From Atkinsonella hypoxylon (lineage: Eukaryota; Ascomycota; Sordariomycetes; Hypocreales; Clavicipitaceae), in the NCBI GenBank assembly GCA_000729835.1, contig JFHB01000116.1, forward strand, positions 32,504 through 96,503: 64,000 nucleotides of DNA, read 5' to 3'. Made by a program: the position numbers and the translations under genes. The notes beneath the pieces were generated by a model. The model did not search any database, was not told the DNA's origin, and was given only the letters and a program-made list of their open reading frames with translations. Shown here piece by piece: positions 22,939-37,300 of the stretch (position 1 is the stretch's first letter; each line of letters starts with the position of its first letter).

Positions 22939-23823
22939 CACACACACCCACTTGTGATGCTCTGCCGGCGACATTGTGAAGCGAAAATATGCGACCATTG
23001 AGAATACAGCAAGGAGCCCATGGTTGAGACGTTCTTGGGTGGGCAACCGAATTGATGTCTGGCGACCTAGGGTATAGGACAAGACAAATTGTACTCTGGT
23101 CAGACGGTGGGCTTACACTTGACTTGATTGATCTGGAGAGTATCATTGTCACTCGGGGTCTCAGCTGTGTTTCGCTGCATTCGGAAATTTTCTTGCAGCG
23201 GGCTAGGCTAGCAGCTAGCAAGAGCATGTTTGGGGAGCCGAAACCCGCGCCTACAGTTAGTTACAGTTAGCACCAGCAACCAATGTTATCGTAAACTGGT
23301 GTGGCGAGGCTTCGCGTTCGTGTAAATATTGTAATAGCCGTACGCGGTAGAGATGGTGAAGCATATTGATCCATAAATTAAAGTGAATCCCGATTTTATT
23401 GGGAACATTCTGTCTTTCTGTCCAGGTGTCACTGTGTCATTGTAGCAGCGCGTCTAGTATTTTTCCGTATTTTCCGTATTTTCCACTGACGGCCTGCTGA
23501 CGGACGGCCTGCTAACGGCCACAGCCAGCTGCAAAAGCTCGCTCGGTTGACATGTCAATGATGCCATGCCCATGCCCATGCCCCTGCTCCTGCCCCTGCT
23601 CCTGCTCCTGCTCCTGCCAACAAAAGAACAAAGACGTTGTGCGATGCTGTGCAATAATGATGTGCAATGGATGTGCAATGATGTGCAATGATGTGCAATA
23701 CTGTGGCAATGCTGTGTGCACTGTTGAATGGCTGCGCACTGCTGCGCCGAATCAGGGATCACTCAGCGACCACGTCGGAGAGGCATGACGAGGGATGGAG
23801 CCTCGTTTTTTTTTTGGGCAATC

Positions 23824-23863
23824 CCCGACTGCCACTGCCACTGCCACTGCCACTGCCACTGCG
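23824..23863. repeat. CTGCCA hexanucleotide repeat
   Basis: About six CTGCCA units, 410 bases upstream of the SUR7-like coding region. Related pyrimidine-rich units (CCTGCT) lie at 23571-23618. Confidence 0.85.
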
Positions 23864-23988
23864 CCACTCTACGTCTCGGTTTTTGGTGCGCAGCATAACT
23901 AATGCAGGATACGCTTGGCTAGGCAACCCACTCAGCCATCTAGTCGCCGTGTCAGCTGTCAGCCCAGCTCCTTCCTCTCCTGCGAGTG

Positions 23989-24006
23989 GTGCTTATATAT
24001 AAGCAC
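23989..24006 (+). promoter_or_regulatory. perfect 18-bp palindrome with TATA core
   Basis: GTGCTTATATATAAGCAC is its own reverse complement and carries a TATATATAA core 268 bases upstream of ATG 24274. It is a good candidate TATA element for the SUR7-like gene. Whether the palindromic arms bind a factor is unknown. Confidence 0.5.
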
Positions 24007-24273
24007 GCAGCCCAAACACCACCGACAGCCATCCTCTTGTCTTTCCCACACGGTCATTCAACCACATCACTGTGTCGTCGTCGTTCTATCTGCTGCGTTC
24101 ACTACGACTTCTTGGATCCTGTCGCACCAGTAATACCTTGACCCATTGCACAATATATGCACGGCGGCCCAAAGTGGCATCACAAAGCTAGCTCCAGTCG
24201 ACGTATTCCTGGCCGGCCACCAACGGGACTTGCGCACAGAAAACCTTCATACTCCCAACTAGACACCACAACC

Positions 24274-25257
24274 ATGGGCCTCGGCCGCTTCTTCTGCGTG
24301 GCCCTCCCCCTCATCCTTACCGCCGCTTCCATCATCGCCCTGCTCATCGCCACGCTCTCCGGCGTGACCCATAACCAGCTATGGATGTTCCAGCTCGACA
24401 CTCGAAACCTGAGCATCAACCCTGCCGATGCTGCCCATCTCGCTGGCAAACTGGGCATCACCATTCGTGACGTCAAGACGGACAACATCTCTGCCGCCGA
24501 TCTCAATCTCGCCAATACCTACGAAGTCGATCTCTGGGGGTACTGCTCCACCAACCTCGATGGCAAGCGCGAGTGCACAAAGGCCGAGTTCAACTGGGCT
24601 AGCACCGCGCTCAACACTAGCTTCCTCGACTCGTTTACCTCGACGACCGGTGTCAAGATTGAGCTTCCTAGCGAGATCAAGAATGCGCTCAAGACATTCC
24701 GCAGCGTCACGAAATGGACCGAAGTGGCTTTTATTGTGGCTCTCGTTGCGCTCGGTATAGAGCTGTTTGTCGGCATCTTCGCCACCTGCTCTCGCGTGGT
24801 TTCTTGTCTCACGTGGCTGGTTTCCGGCACCACGGCCCTGCTCGTTGGTATAGCAGCAGGTCTTTCCACGGCCATGGCCACCATCGTCATTGGAGCCGTC
24901 GAGAGCACAGCCAAGTACTACGGCGTAAAGGGCCACGTTGGCGGCAGCTTCCTCGCTACCGTTTGGATAGCCACCACCTTCGCCATGGCCGCAGCCTTCT
25001 TCTGGATCTTCACCATCTGCTGTTGCAAACCGGAACGTCGCCAGAAAAACCGGGACTCGCGCAACATCGAGCCTGATGGCGAGAAGTTGCTGCCCACTAG
25101 TGCATACCGTCCTCTGAGCAGCAGCAACTTTGCAATGACGGGCGGACAGAGCGGTGGCTACTACAATCCTAATCAGAGCTACTCGTCTGGCCCTAGGCAT
25201 CCTGCTGCCCAGGACAGAACTGATTTGGCGTATGAGCCTTACTCACATCGGGCATAA
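24274..25257 (+). CDS. SUR7/PalI family four-helix membrane protein
   Basis: A single exon of 327 residues. The order is a membrane helix at 7-29, an extracellular loop at 30-148, membrane helices near 149-170, 176-207 and 224-250, then a hydrophilic tail. The first loop carries LWGYC (87-91) and a second Cys at 101, the conserved signature of SUR7-type (claudin-like) proteins. Fungal members sit in eisosomes at the plasma membrane and affect wall synthesis, endocytosis or pH sensing. After the fourth helix a cysteine cluster ICCCKPE suggests palmitoylation. The tail is Ser/Tyr/Gly-rich. I start at MGLGRFF, which puts the first helix at the N-terminus; an in-frame ATG at 24157 would add 39 basic residues and is less likely. 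The exact subfamily is not settled. Confidence 0.88.
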   Translation: MGLGRFFCVALPLILTAASIIALLIATLSGVTHNQLWMFQLDTRNLSINPADAAHLAGKLGITIRDVKTDNISAADLNLANTYEVDLWGYCSTNLDGKRECTKAEFNWASTALNTSFLDSFTSTTGVKIELPSEIKNALKTFRSVTKWTEVAFIVALVALGIELFVGIFATCSRVVSCLTWLVSGTTALLVGIAAGLSTAMATIVIGAVESTAKYYGVKGHVGGSFLATVWIATTFAMAAAFFWIFTICCCKPERRQKNRDSRNIEPDGEKLLPTSAYRPLSSSNFAMTGGQSGGYYNPNQSYSSGPRHPAAQDRTDLAYEPYSHRA

Positions 25258-25977
25258 GATGATGTTCTGCTTGGATACATGAGCTCATGACGTTTACTTT
25301 TTCTTCATAGTCCTGCGGTCCCTAGATTTATGTATTTTGATAACGTCACAGCGAGAGGTTAATATTGCTTATTCTGAACAGGAGTATTTTGGGCATTATT
25401 CTCGGCGTTGGGGCGGTTTGGGTTTGGGTTAGGGATACTTGAGGGTACCTGGCCGAGAATAGCATGCCAGGAGTGGGTAGAACAAATACCTTATGAACAT
25501 AAAGCATTGTTGATATGCATGACATGAATAAGTATAAATTCTCTAGAGGCGCTACCTGAATAGTATGCATGTTTGTTTCAAAATCTCAACCCTGGGTCGT
25601 GGATAGGGCCGGGAGATCTGCAGTCTATAAATAAGAACTGCCTATTCACAGCAAAATGACCATGGTTCATGATCGATAACGAGGTAGCAAATGTAAGTTT
25701 CAGAACAATCTTTGCTGCGTGGCTAGTACAATACGTCGGGTTGTTTTCAGTCTTCAATCTACATATGGCTGGAGTGGGACTTGTGCTCATCTGTCATGCG
25801 CGTGGAGTCATGGACCCTGACTCAAAAATTTCAACATTTTATGAGAGCGCATGTATGCACGTCACCGTACGCTCCAATGTTTCTTGTGGATGAAATAAAC
25901 TTCAGAGCAAACCAGAGCTTATCCGTATTCAGTACCCCATTCATCTATGGCTGCCTGAGTATACCTTCCCTTCAACA
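25258..25977. other. intergenic, SUR7-like 3' region to WD40 gene promoter
   Basis: No gene. A short GGTTTGGGTTTGGGTTAGGG stretch lies at about 25415-25434; it resembles degenerate telomere repeat but has a single exact TTAGGG. Confidence 0.5.
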
Positions 25978-29442
<3,465 letters not shown>

Positions 29443-31738
29443 AGGATGGAAGCAGTTAGTTGACGGGTGACGAACGAGATGTACGTACTCGGTATGAAGC
29501 CGAGTAATGGCATGAGGTATAGATTCTGGTTCCCCATCACATGCTGATTCGTGCTGTCATCGTCATGCCTTGTTTGCTCTGACAAGACTTGGCACCATAA
29601 CATGTCGATTGAGTGCAGCCTCGTTTGAAACATTGCACAACGCATATGGCCGTAGCACGAATGGGTCCTTTTCTTTCCAGTTATCAGCTATGTCTTGGCC
29701 TTGCAGGAATTGTTTACTGCTGAAACGGATGCTGAGACCTGGTGAGATGATGAATGAGTAAGAGTGATACGAGTCGCTCTGAGCAGTGTCCGCATGGGGA
29801 TAGCAACAGGTGACCTGGTGATTGTCCCACTTTACTTGTTGAGCGACGTGCGCGTCCTGTTTCCGCCAAGATGTCAATTATGCGAACAAGGCAAGTACCG
29901 GGAAAGCAGGAACGAGGCAAGTGCGTCATAAGAAAGCCACGTCGCGTTCGCGAATCCCGTATCCCTTGGCAGCCAGGCACCCGGCTCGGTTAAAGCGTGC
30001 CAGCTGCGCATGAAAACAGCCGCAGGGCGGTTCGCCCAATCGGGGTTGGGGTGCTGGGGCGAATTATGCTTGCGATGGGCAGGCAGATGCGCAGAAGGGG
30101 GCACCAGACCGGAATTGACCAGAACGGCATTTTTTTTTTTTAATATACATATACATATATTAATATCGGCGGTGGCTCCGGCTACGGGGCATTAGAACAG
30201 TTGACATGCTGCAGCCTTATGGCAAGGACAAGGACAACTTGTCCCGCACGGTGTTTGCAGAAGGGCACAGCGTCACTTGCAAGCACCGAGTACGGATAGT
30301 GTTTTTTTTTTTTTGCCAAGGATGGGAATCCCCCATTGAGGCCACCGTGTGGATGGAGTGCAGGAAGGGAAAACGCAGTTTCTCGTCACGACCTGAAACT
30401 TTCTCGCCGTTGTGCAAGGAATTGAGCAGGCAGCCACCGACTTGTTGCCCTCGTGCGGCAGCCCATAGTTGAGCACCCATGCATCGTACATCTCCCTGCC
30501 CTGGCCAATGCACGTTGCTCTGATGAAGAAAACGTGCCTGACAGCCGGCAGATGAACCGATCGCACCAAGGGAGGGAGGGAGGTGGGGGGGACCTCGTCG
30601 ATTCCGAGGTTGCGTCACTGTCTGCAAGTATCTGCTTCTCCGAATCAAAAACAAAGGGGATTTTACAGTAGCCAGCCTTGGCGCCACTGGCATAAATCAT
30701 GATGAACTTATGTTCGGTTATTAAGTACATGCGTTTCCTCGCACAACCTCGTTTGCGCTCGGCGGTTTGCTAAAATGGAGGACGGATTGCCAAGTGTCGT
30801 GGCCTTTTGTGTCGCGGTAGGGAAGAGGGCTGGAGATAGGATTCCAGCGTGTTGCCCTGAGTATGTTGTTGTGGGATTCTGCATTCGTCGTCGGTTGTGT
30901 GTGATGGTCGTGGTCGTGGTTGTCAGTCTACGTGCCAAGGTTGTTGTTGACAGATTGGTTGACAGATGACCCCGACCCTCACCTCCGCCCCATTGTCTGT
31001 GCTCAGGGCCCGATTAAACTGTCACCCGCACCGCATGCGTGCCCAGGCAGTCCTGTCCAACTTGCCTCTGTCCAAGATTTTCATCTTCATCTCGATCGCA
31101 TCTTTTGTTGCTGCAGGGGACATCAGCAACTGGGCGGCTTGTGCGCCCCACCTTCCCCCACTGCCCACTACCACCACCAAAGTTACCCACCCAGCCACCC
31201 CGGCCCAGCCTGCTTCCGAGCTGGATTTCAGCTATCGTCGTTTTGCCCCCAAGTTGAGCCTTTTTTTTTTTTCCTTCCAACTTTTTGACTTTGGACTTGG
31301 ATCGCCCTGCTTACGTGGGCGAGGTTGCACACGATGCCCGCCAAGAATCTGTACCGTTCCTGCTTAATATACACTTAGTTTTTTTACCTTGTACCTAGAT
31401 AGGCTAGGTAGGTTCATGCCAAGATGCCCCTCTGCTAGATACTTAAAACAACCCCCGCAAATTCAAACATCTTCAACCACGGATGAGACAATCGCTTCCT
31501 TCTATCCTTCCTTCTATCCGTCCCTCGGCTCCTCTTCCCATCACTGGGCTGTTCTTTCCAGGACATTTACAAGAGCATTGAGGCCCAGACATTGCATTAC
31601 GACACTCTCACTATTCTGTTTTTCAACGCCATCAGTTGGACAAGAATCTTTTCCCAACGATACACAAATACCAATTGGGGCGACTACGTCGACAACTCAT
31701 TTCATCTAGGTTTAATCTGTCCATTCATCCATTTCACC
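29443..31738. other. intergenic, 2.3 kb
   Basis: No gene supported. It holds T runs near 30131-30141, 30302-30314 and 31259-31271, an AT-rich segment near 30140-30165 and a CCTAGATAGGCTAGGTAGG motif at about 31393-31412. Short open frames on both strands lack domains. The last 300 bases are the likely promoter and leader of the small secreted protein gene. Confidence 0.45.
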
Positions 31739-31998
31739 ATGAAGTTGTTCTCTATTCTCGCCGCTGCGCTGGCCTCATTGCCTGTCGTGCTTGCTGCTCC
31801 CAGTGGTCCCTCCAGACGTTGCTCAGACGTGAGTGCCGACTTACTCTCCACGAAACCAAAACAAGATATGAGGAACCGAAAGTGCTAACCACTTGCTTTT
31901 AGTCCGAGGTTGACGCAATTCTAAGAGGCCAAAGGGATGCTTCAGCCTGCTGCTTGCCGGGCCACTGCAAACCCGACGTGGCTGTTGCCGTTCGCTGA
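31739..31998 (+). CDS. small secreted cysteine-containing protein, 61 residues
   Basis: Two exons, 31739-31828 and 31903-31998, total 186 nt. The donor is GTGAGT, the branch GCTAACC and the acceptor CTTTTAG. The N-terminus is a clear signal peptide: MKLFSILAAALASLPVVLA, then APSGPSR, with predicted cleavage after LAA or VLA. The mature part is about 40 residues with four cysteines (RRC, ACC, GHC) and ends KPDVAVAVR. I recognise no family. Size, secretion signal and cysteine content fit a candidate effector or a small secreted peptide. It is shorter than most automatic annotation limits and the two exons separately look like noise. It stands alone between long intergenic stretches. The C-C doublet recalls small secreted cysteine proteins but not a full hydrophobin pattern, which needs eight Cys. 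Confidence 0.7.
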
Positions 31999-34724
31999 CC
32001 CACGAAAAACTTCTTATGTACCAACATCTTTTCGAATCACAAGGGGGGGGGCAAAAACCAGTGCGAGATTCGAATTCACCACATAGCATGGCATGGCACG
32101 GTTCTTTGGCCCTTCGGGTTGATCTTTTTTTTTTTTCTACAAATACACTACACGATGTGAACGGGGGACCAAGTGAATTGTTTCATCCGCCTTGGACGCG
32201 GCATCAACGCAACGTTCTGGTTCCATTCAGTGGAATGGCCTGCTGATTAGACATGCGATTCTCCATCGGTGCAGACTTATCTGCAATTATATGAATGCTA
32301 TGACTACAGCATCGAGGTCACGGGGTAGGCTAGATTAGAGGCTGCGTCGACGGTGCAACCGGCAGCCGGGTTGCAGAACCAATGAAAAGATCTAGATAGG
32401 TATAGGTAGCAGAAATTGACGCCTCGTCTTTCCATAAGCTCAACAGGATTTTTCAAGTTGACGTGAGTCGGGTAAATGGAAGATGAAGCTTTACACTCGT
32501 GTGATTTCACTACACGAGGACCGAACTCGGCCTAGGATCCTAGCAACAGCCGAAGCGGTAGCAATTGATAACTAACTAGGTACCTAGGTACCTACCTACC
32601 TAGGGTAGGTATACATATACGAAATCTGGCCAATGTCACAGCAAACAAGCGCCACACTACCGTACATACATACATACTTTGACTCCACCCCGTATTATCC
32701 AATCGCAGCGACCGACCAACGCTCCTGGCATAAAATAAACTCGTCGCCACCTCGATTTTTCTTCAGCCCACATCTCTTTGAGAACGCCGCCGGGCTGGGG
32801 GAATAGTTAGTGCGGGGATTCCAAGTTGAAAAAGAAATTAAGCTAAATAACATTCCTTGGCAAGAAAGGTCACCCCGCAACCCCTGCTCGCTAATGGCGC
32901 CAAACATTCTGGCTGTCTGGCTGTCTGGCGTCAAGGTGGGAACCCCGCTCGAAGCCGTTTTATTTTATCGTGACAATCGTATAAGCTAGCTTGTACGATC
33001 AATTCGTTGCGCCGGGTGCTCCGAGGGATGGATGAATCCTTGCTTGAGTGATGGTCCTCCCTGCGGACATCCTTGTGAACAGCCCTATGAGGCCTGGTCT
33101 CAGCTGCTGAATCGGGACAAGTCCGAATCCTACGCGTAGCAGGTCTTTTCTTTTCTTGGGCATCACATCATGTGGTATGGTTTGATGGTGAAGATTGGCT
33201 TGGATTTTTAATTTTTAATTTTTTTTTTTCCCTCGTGTTCTACGTGTGATTTAGCTAGCTGAGAACAGTGTTGAGATGCTCGAGCGATGGCAACGATGAT
33301 CCCGTGAGAAGGTAAAAACCCTGGGCTTTACGCTAGCTTTCTCGGGGGAACTGCGGTTGCTTGGGAATTCGCACTTGCGTGCATGTGCGAGGAGTGGGCG
33401 TGCCGGAGTGCCGCCCACTTGCAGGACATGATCACGTCGAGAAGCGAATAATAACATGATGATGATGATAAAATGAAAATAGATCAACAAGGCTGATATC
33501 ATTTGTGCAGTGCAACTGGTGCGGAAGAGCGACGACAAGATAGGCTTCCACGGCCGAGAACAGCCCTGATAAGAAATGCAGAGCGCCATTTCCTATGCGG
33601 GGGTTTCGCTTTCTGTAACCGCCATTCCCTTCCACCCCCCCCCCCATTCACCATTCACTCACACTGGCGCCGTCATCACAAAACCTCGTTCAGCATCCGA
33701 GGGCTCAGCTCCACTAGCATGACTTAGCATGACTTGGCCAGAATCAACTTGAACTGTATAAATGGGTCGCGCTCATTGCCAGATCGAGTCAGTTGCACGG
33801 CTGTGGACGGCTGTGGACGGTTGGCTCCATTGGCCCGCACGCACCTGCACCGAGTAGACGGAGCCTTGGTGGCCTCCAGAAGCAGCCATGGCTAATGGCG
33901 CGCAAGAATGAACTTTAGAAGCCCAGGAACGACTTGTCCCGGACCGGTACCTTGGGCTTTTTTTTTTCTGCGCAGGGAATAAATAATTTGCCAACTTTAG
34001 GGGAGAGGGGTTTTTTTTTTTTTTTTCTTTCTTTCTTTCTTTCTTTCCTTCCTTCTTTCCTTCTTTCTTCCTGTTGTTGCCCATACAGAGACAGAGGTCC
34101 AGTAGCATCATCATTTTCATAGCAGCCGCGGGTTTTTGTCTCGTCTTTCGCTAACTCGACAGGCTAAAAGCAAATTGAATGGTACCGGTTGGAAGCGTGG
34201 GATGCACCCCAAGGGTGGCTTGTGACTCGTGACGCCTTGGACAAACGGGAATTGGAAATGAAATTTTCCTTGAATCCCTTTCCACACCGAAGACTCCCGT
34301 GATTGGCGCGGCAGACAAATGTCCGAGAAGACGGCCGCCATCCGTCGCAAGTTGCTGTAGAGGTCGCTTCGATGAGCTAAAACCCCCACATTGTGGCTCT
34401 GGAGAGCTGGAAAGAGGGAAAGAGCTGCCACCTTCAACCCGCCGAGAGCAGCAGGGGCATTGACCGAAACTCATTTTGAATGATGCGCCCTGTGCTGCCT
34501 TTATTGCCTTTGTTTTTAGCCTCGACAACACATCTGCGCCTCTGCTTAAATTAAACAGGCCGTTGCGCCATCTTTGCTTTTTCTCAACTTTCCCTCCCCC
34601 CCCAAAAAAAAGGGAAAAAAAGGGAAAAAAAAGATACACCTCTTGTTCAACAGCAGAGCCAGTCGTTCGGAGACGTCACAACATTGTCCATATCTTACAG
34701 CATCACTTTTCCTGCTTCGATAAC
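31999..34724. other. intergenic, 2.7 kb
   Basis: No gene supported. It contains a dense CCTAGGTA/TAGGTACC palindrome cluster at about 32575-32611, a homopolymer C run at 33638-33650 and a TTTC/TTCC tract at about 34012-34071 upstream of the L-arabinitol dehydrogenase gene. The 100 bases before ATG 34725 look like a normal C/T-rich leader. Confidence 0.45.
34012..34071. repeat. polypyrimidine TTTC/TTCC tract
   Basis: A T run followed by TTTC units that drift to TTCC and CTTC, about 650 bases upstream of the L-arabinitol dehydrogenase start. Confidence 0.85.
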
Positions 34725-35969
34725 ATGGCCCCCGCAGCCGTCATCGGCGCTGAGAATACCGGCCCCAAGACGTCTTTGAAGCCAAACATTGGCGTCTACA
34801 CCAATCCCAAACATGATTTATGGGTTGGTGCCGCCGAGCCCAGCGCGGACAGCATTGCCGCGGGATCCAATTTGAAACCAGGCGAGGTCACTGTCGCTAT
34901 TCGCAGTACGGGAATTTGCGGGTAAGAAAGACATTGGCTTCATTTTCCCCATTGCCACCAGCTTTCGGCATGGTTGTGCAGGGCAAACTGGTGGTCAAGA
35001 GGAAATTGGCGGCGACGGGAGAGCTAACGCGATATCAGGTCTGACGTCCATTTCTGGCATGCCGGATGTATTGGTCCCATGGTCGTGACGGGCGATCACA
35101 TTCTCGGCCACGAGTCGGCAGGCGATGTCATTGCTGTGCATCCTTCCGTTACAAGCCTCAAGGTCGGCGATCGTGTAGCTGTCGAGCCCAACATCATCTG
35201 CAATGCGTGTGAGCCTTGCTTGACGGGAAGATACAACGGATGCCAGAACGTCCAGTTCCTGTCGACGCCACCGGTGGACGGTCTGTTGCGTCGATATGTC
35301 AACCACCCCGCTATCTGGTGTCACAAAATTGGCAACATGTCGTATGAGAACGGCTCAATGCTGGAACCTCTGAGCGTAGCACTTGCGGGAATACAACGAG
35401 CCAAGTTGCAGCTTGGTGATCCCGTCTTGATTTGCGGCGCTGGACCCATTGGACTCATCACCTTGCTCTGCTGCGCCGCCGGTGGTGCTAGCTCAATTGT
35501 CATTTCTGACATTTCTGAAAGTCGACTTGCCTTTGCCAGGGAGATTTGCCCTCGAGTCATCACCCACAAGGTCGAACGAGCTTCGCCAGAAGACACGGCC
35601 AAGGCCATTGTTGAGTCGTTCGGCGGCATAGAGCCTGTGTTGACCATGGAATGCACCGGCGTGGAGAGCAGTATTAATGCGGCTATTTGGGCTACCAAAT
35701 TCGGCGGCAAGGTGTTCATTATCGGCGTCGGCAAGAACGAGATCAACATTGCTTTCATGCGTGCCAGTGTGCGCGAAGTAGATATTCAACTGCAGTACCG
35801 GTACTGCAACACCTGGCCTCGAGCCATTCGTCTTGTCGAGAGCGGAGTGATTGATATGTCCAAGTTAGTGACGCATAGATTCAAGCTTGAGGATGCACTC
35901 AAAGCTTTCGAGACGTCGGCAGATGCCAAGAGCGGAGCCATCAAGGTTCAGATTCAGAGCCTGGAGTAG
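34725..35969 (+). CDS. lad1: L-arabinitol 4-dehydrogenase
   Basis: Two exons, 34725-34921 and 35039-35969, total 1128 nt, 375 residues. This is a medium-chain zinc dehydrogenase that oxidises L-arabinitol to L-xylulose with NAD, a step of the fungal L-arabinose pathway. The N-terminal KPNIGVYTNPKHDLWV and the phrase STGICGSDVHFWHAGC are typical of the fungal enzyme. Catalytic zinc ligands are Cys65, His90 and Glu91 (GHE); structural zinc cysteines are 120, 123, 126 and 134. The coenzyme loop is GAGPIG (199-204), and Asp223 at the end of the next strand favours NAD over NADP. The C-terminus GAIKVQIQSLE is family-typical. Xylitol or sorbitol dehydrogenase is the alternative, less likely from these phrases. 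The intron splits Gly66, inside the catalytic CGSD motif. Confidence 0.93.
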
Positions 35970-36567
35970 TAATTTTTCTGTGTAAAATGGAGGGAGGACA
36001 TTTGGTGAGACGGGTTCGAAATTCGTAGAGCAGTTTTGGATATACATGGGCAACAGGCGCACGGAAGGCATAGCATAAAAGAATTAAGGAATTGCAACCT
36101 TTCTTTTCCGCTCCCAAGTTGAAAGCAGGAAGTAACGAGTTGTGAGCCCCTGGTGTGAAGATGTTGGATGTCAAAAGTTGAAACAGCCCAAAATGGGGCG
36201 TCAAACCTCGGCTGACTGGAAATTGAGCGGACACTTCGTGCGGCGCCTCGCAGCAAGCTCCTTCCACCCAAAGCTCAGTCGGCCAGCATGGTGCCTGAGA
36301 TGGCGCATCCCAAAACGGATTAGTGCGATGCCATATCCGCCAACCACCGTTCTGTCGAATTCTCCCGAGTTTTTTTTCTCCCTCAGCAGAACGGCCGATC
36401 AAGACCGCAAAGAACCATCAATTGTCCTCCACGCAGTGCCTCAACACGCAGCGGGAGTATCACGTCATCTCAGTCTCGACTGGTTCTTTTTTTTTTTTTT
36501 TTTGTCAGGACCTGTCGTCTTGCAACCGACCGCCGTCTCTCGCTCACATACTGCCCGACCCGACCCG
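35970..36567. other. intergenic, promoter side of ATP synthase subunit g
   Basis: No gene. A T run lies at 36488-36503, 65 bases before ATG 36568. Confidence 0.5.
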
Positions 36568-37300
36568 ATGGCTATGACGCTTGCCCGCCCCTTGGTCCGC
36601 TCGCCGGCTCTGCGGATGGCCTCTCGCCGCTTCGAAAGCACCGCTGGCAACAAGGCCGCCGAAGCTGCCAAGGACACCGTATCTAAGGCTCAGCAGGGCT
36701 TGTCGCGGGTGACAAGCGCTGCTGGTCCCGCTATCGCCGGCGCCGCACGAGGAGTTGGCAATGCCCTGAGCAAGATGGGTGGCCGAACCGGTCGCTTGAT
36801 TGCCTTTGCCGAGCGTGCGTATATTCCATCTCAGCTCATGCATGAGGAGCAATGAAAGCAGCAGTGGAAGACATGAGCCACGACTAGCAAACCAAGCACT
36901 AACGCACTCCCCTGCGCAGGCCAAACTCCCTTCGTCGTATATTACTCCAAGGTTGCCGCCGAGGTGGCCAAGCTGGTGTTCCAGGGCCGGAAGATGAACC
37001 CGCCGTACGTGATGGTCAAGCAGCAGACAGTGTTGGTGGAGTTTTTGCTAATGAAATTGTGTCGACAGCTCCGTCGCTACCTTCCAGAACGTCTATCAGA
37101 ACCTGTGGAAGTCTGTTCAAAACCGCACTCTGCGCCAGGCCCCCCAGCAGCTGCTCCAGCAGGCCCGTAACATCAGCAACGCCCAGCTTGTCGCTGGAGG
37201 CGTTGTTGCTGCTGAGTGCCTTGGATTCTTCACTGTTGGCGAGATGATTGGCCGTCTCAAGATTGTCGGATACCACGGAGAGACTGATACCCACCACTAA
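36568..37300 (+). CDS. ATP20: mitochondrial ATP synthase subunit g
   Basis: Three exons, 36568-36814, 36920-37004 and 37069-37300, total 564 nt, 187 residues. Subunit g sits in the membrane part of the F1Fo ATP synthase and helps dimer formation and crista shape. The N-terminus (MAMTLARPLVRSPALRMASRRFES) is a matrix-targeting sequence. The core reads TPFVVYYSKVAAEVAKLVFQ, NPPSVATFQNVYQNLWKSV and a C-terminal membrane helix (QLVAGGVVAAECLGFFTVGEMIG), which contains the GxxxG-like small-residue face. Splice sites are GTGCGT-GCGCAG and GTACGT-GACAG with a GCTAAT branch. The middle exon is 85 nt. ATG 36568 is two codons before a second in-frame ATG at 36574. Confidence 0.92.

Larger units (their letters stand above)
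17238..24273. other. 7 kb gene-poor, minisatellite-rich region
   Basis: No gene could be supported over 7 kb between two divergently placed genes (PPZ on minus, SUR7-like on plus). The open frames are short, overlap each other on both strands and show no domain. The stretch holds many tandem repeats, listed separately where clear: GAGCGG units at 17862-17886, GCGGGT/GCGGAT units at 18142-18172, CAGG units at 18284-18315, a 9-mer at 18584-18622, a 10-mer at 19706-19750, CA repeats at 22911-22938, CTGCTC units at 23571-23618, ATGTGCA units at 23655-23700 and CTGCCA units at 23824-23863. It probably includes long promoters and untranslated leaders for both flanking genes. Non-coding RNAs cannot be excluded. 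Confidence 0.5.

Noticed and set aside
23655..23700. Short repeats that might suggest a CRISPR-like array
   Set aside because: Units are adjacent without spacers, in a eukaryotic genome; simple tandem repeats.
24379..25200. 273-codon open frame on minus across the SUR7-like gene
   Set aside because: Antisense shadow; the plus strand encodes four membrane helices and the family cysteine signature.
25415..25434. Possible interstitial telomere sequence
   Set aside because: Only one exact TTAGGG with TTTGGG variants, about 20 bases; too short to claim a telomere relic.
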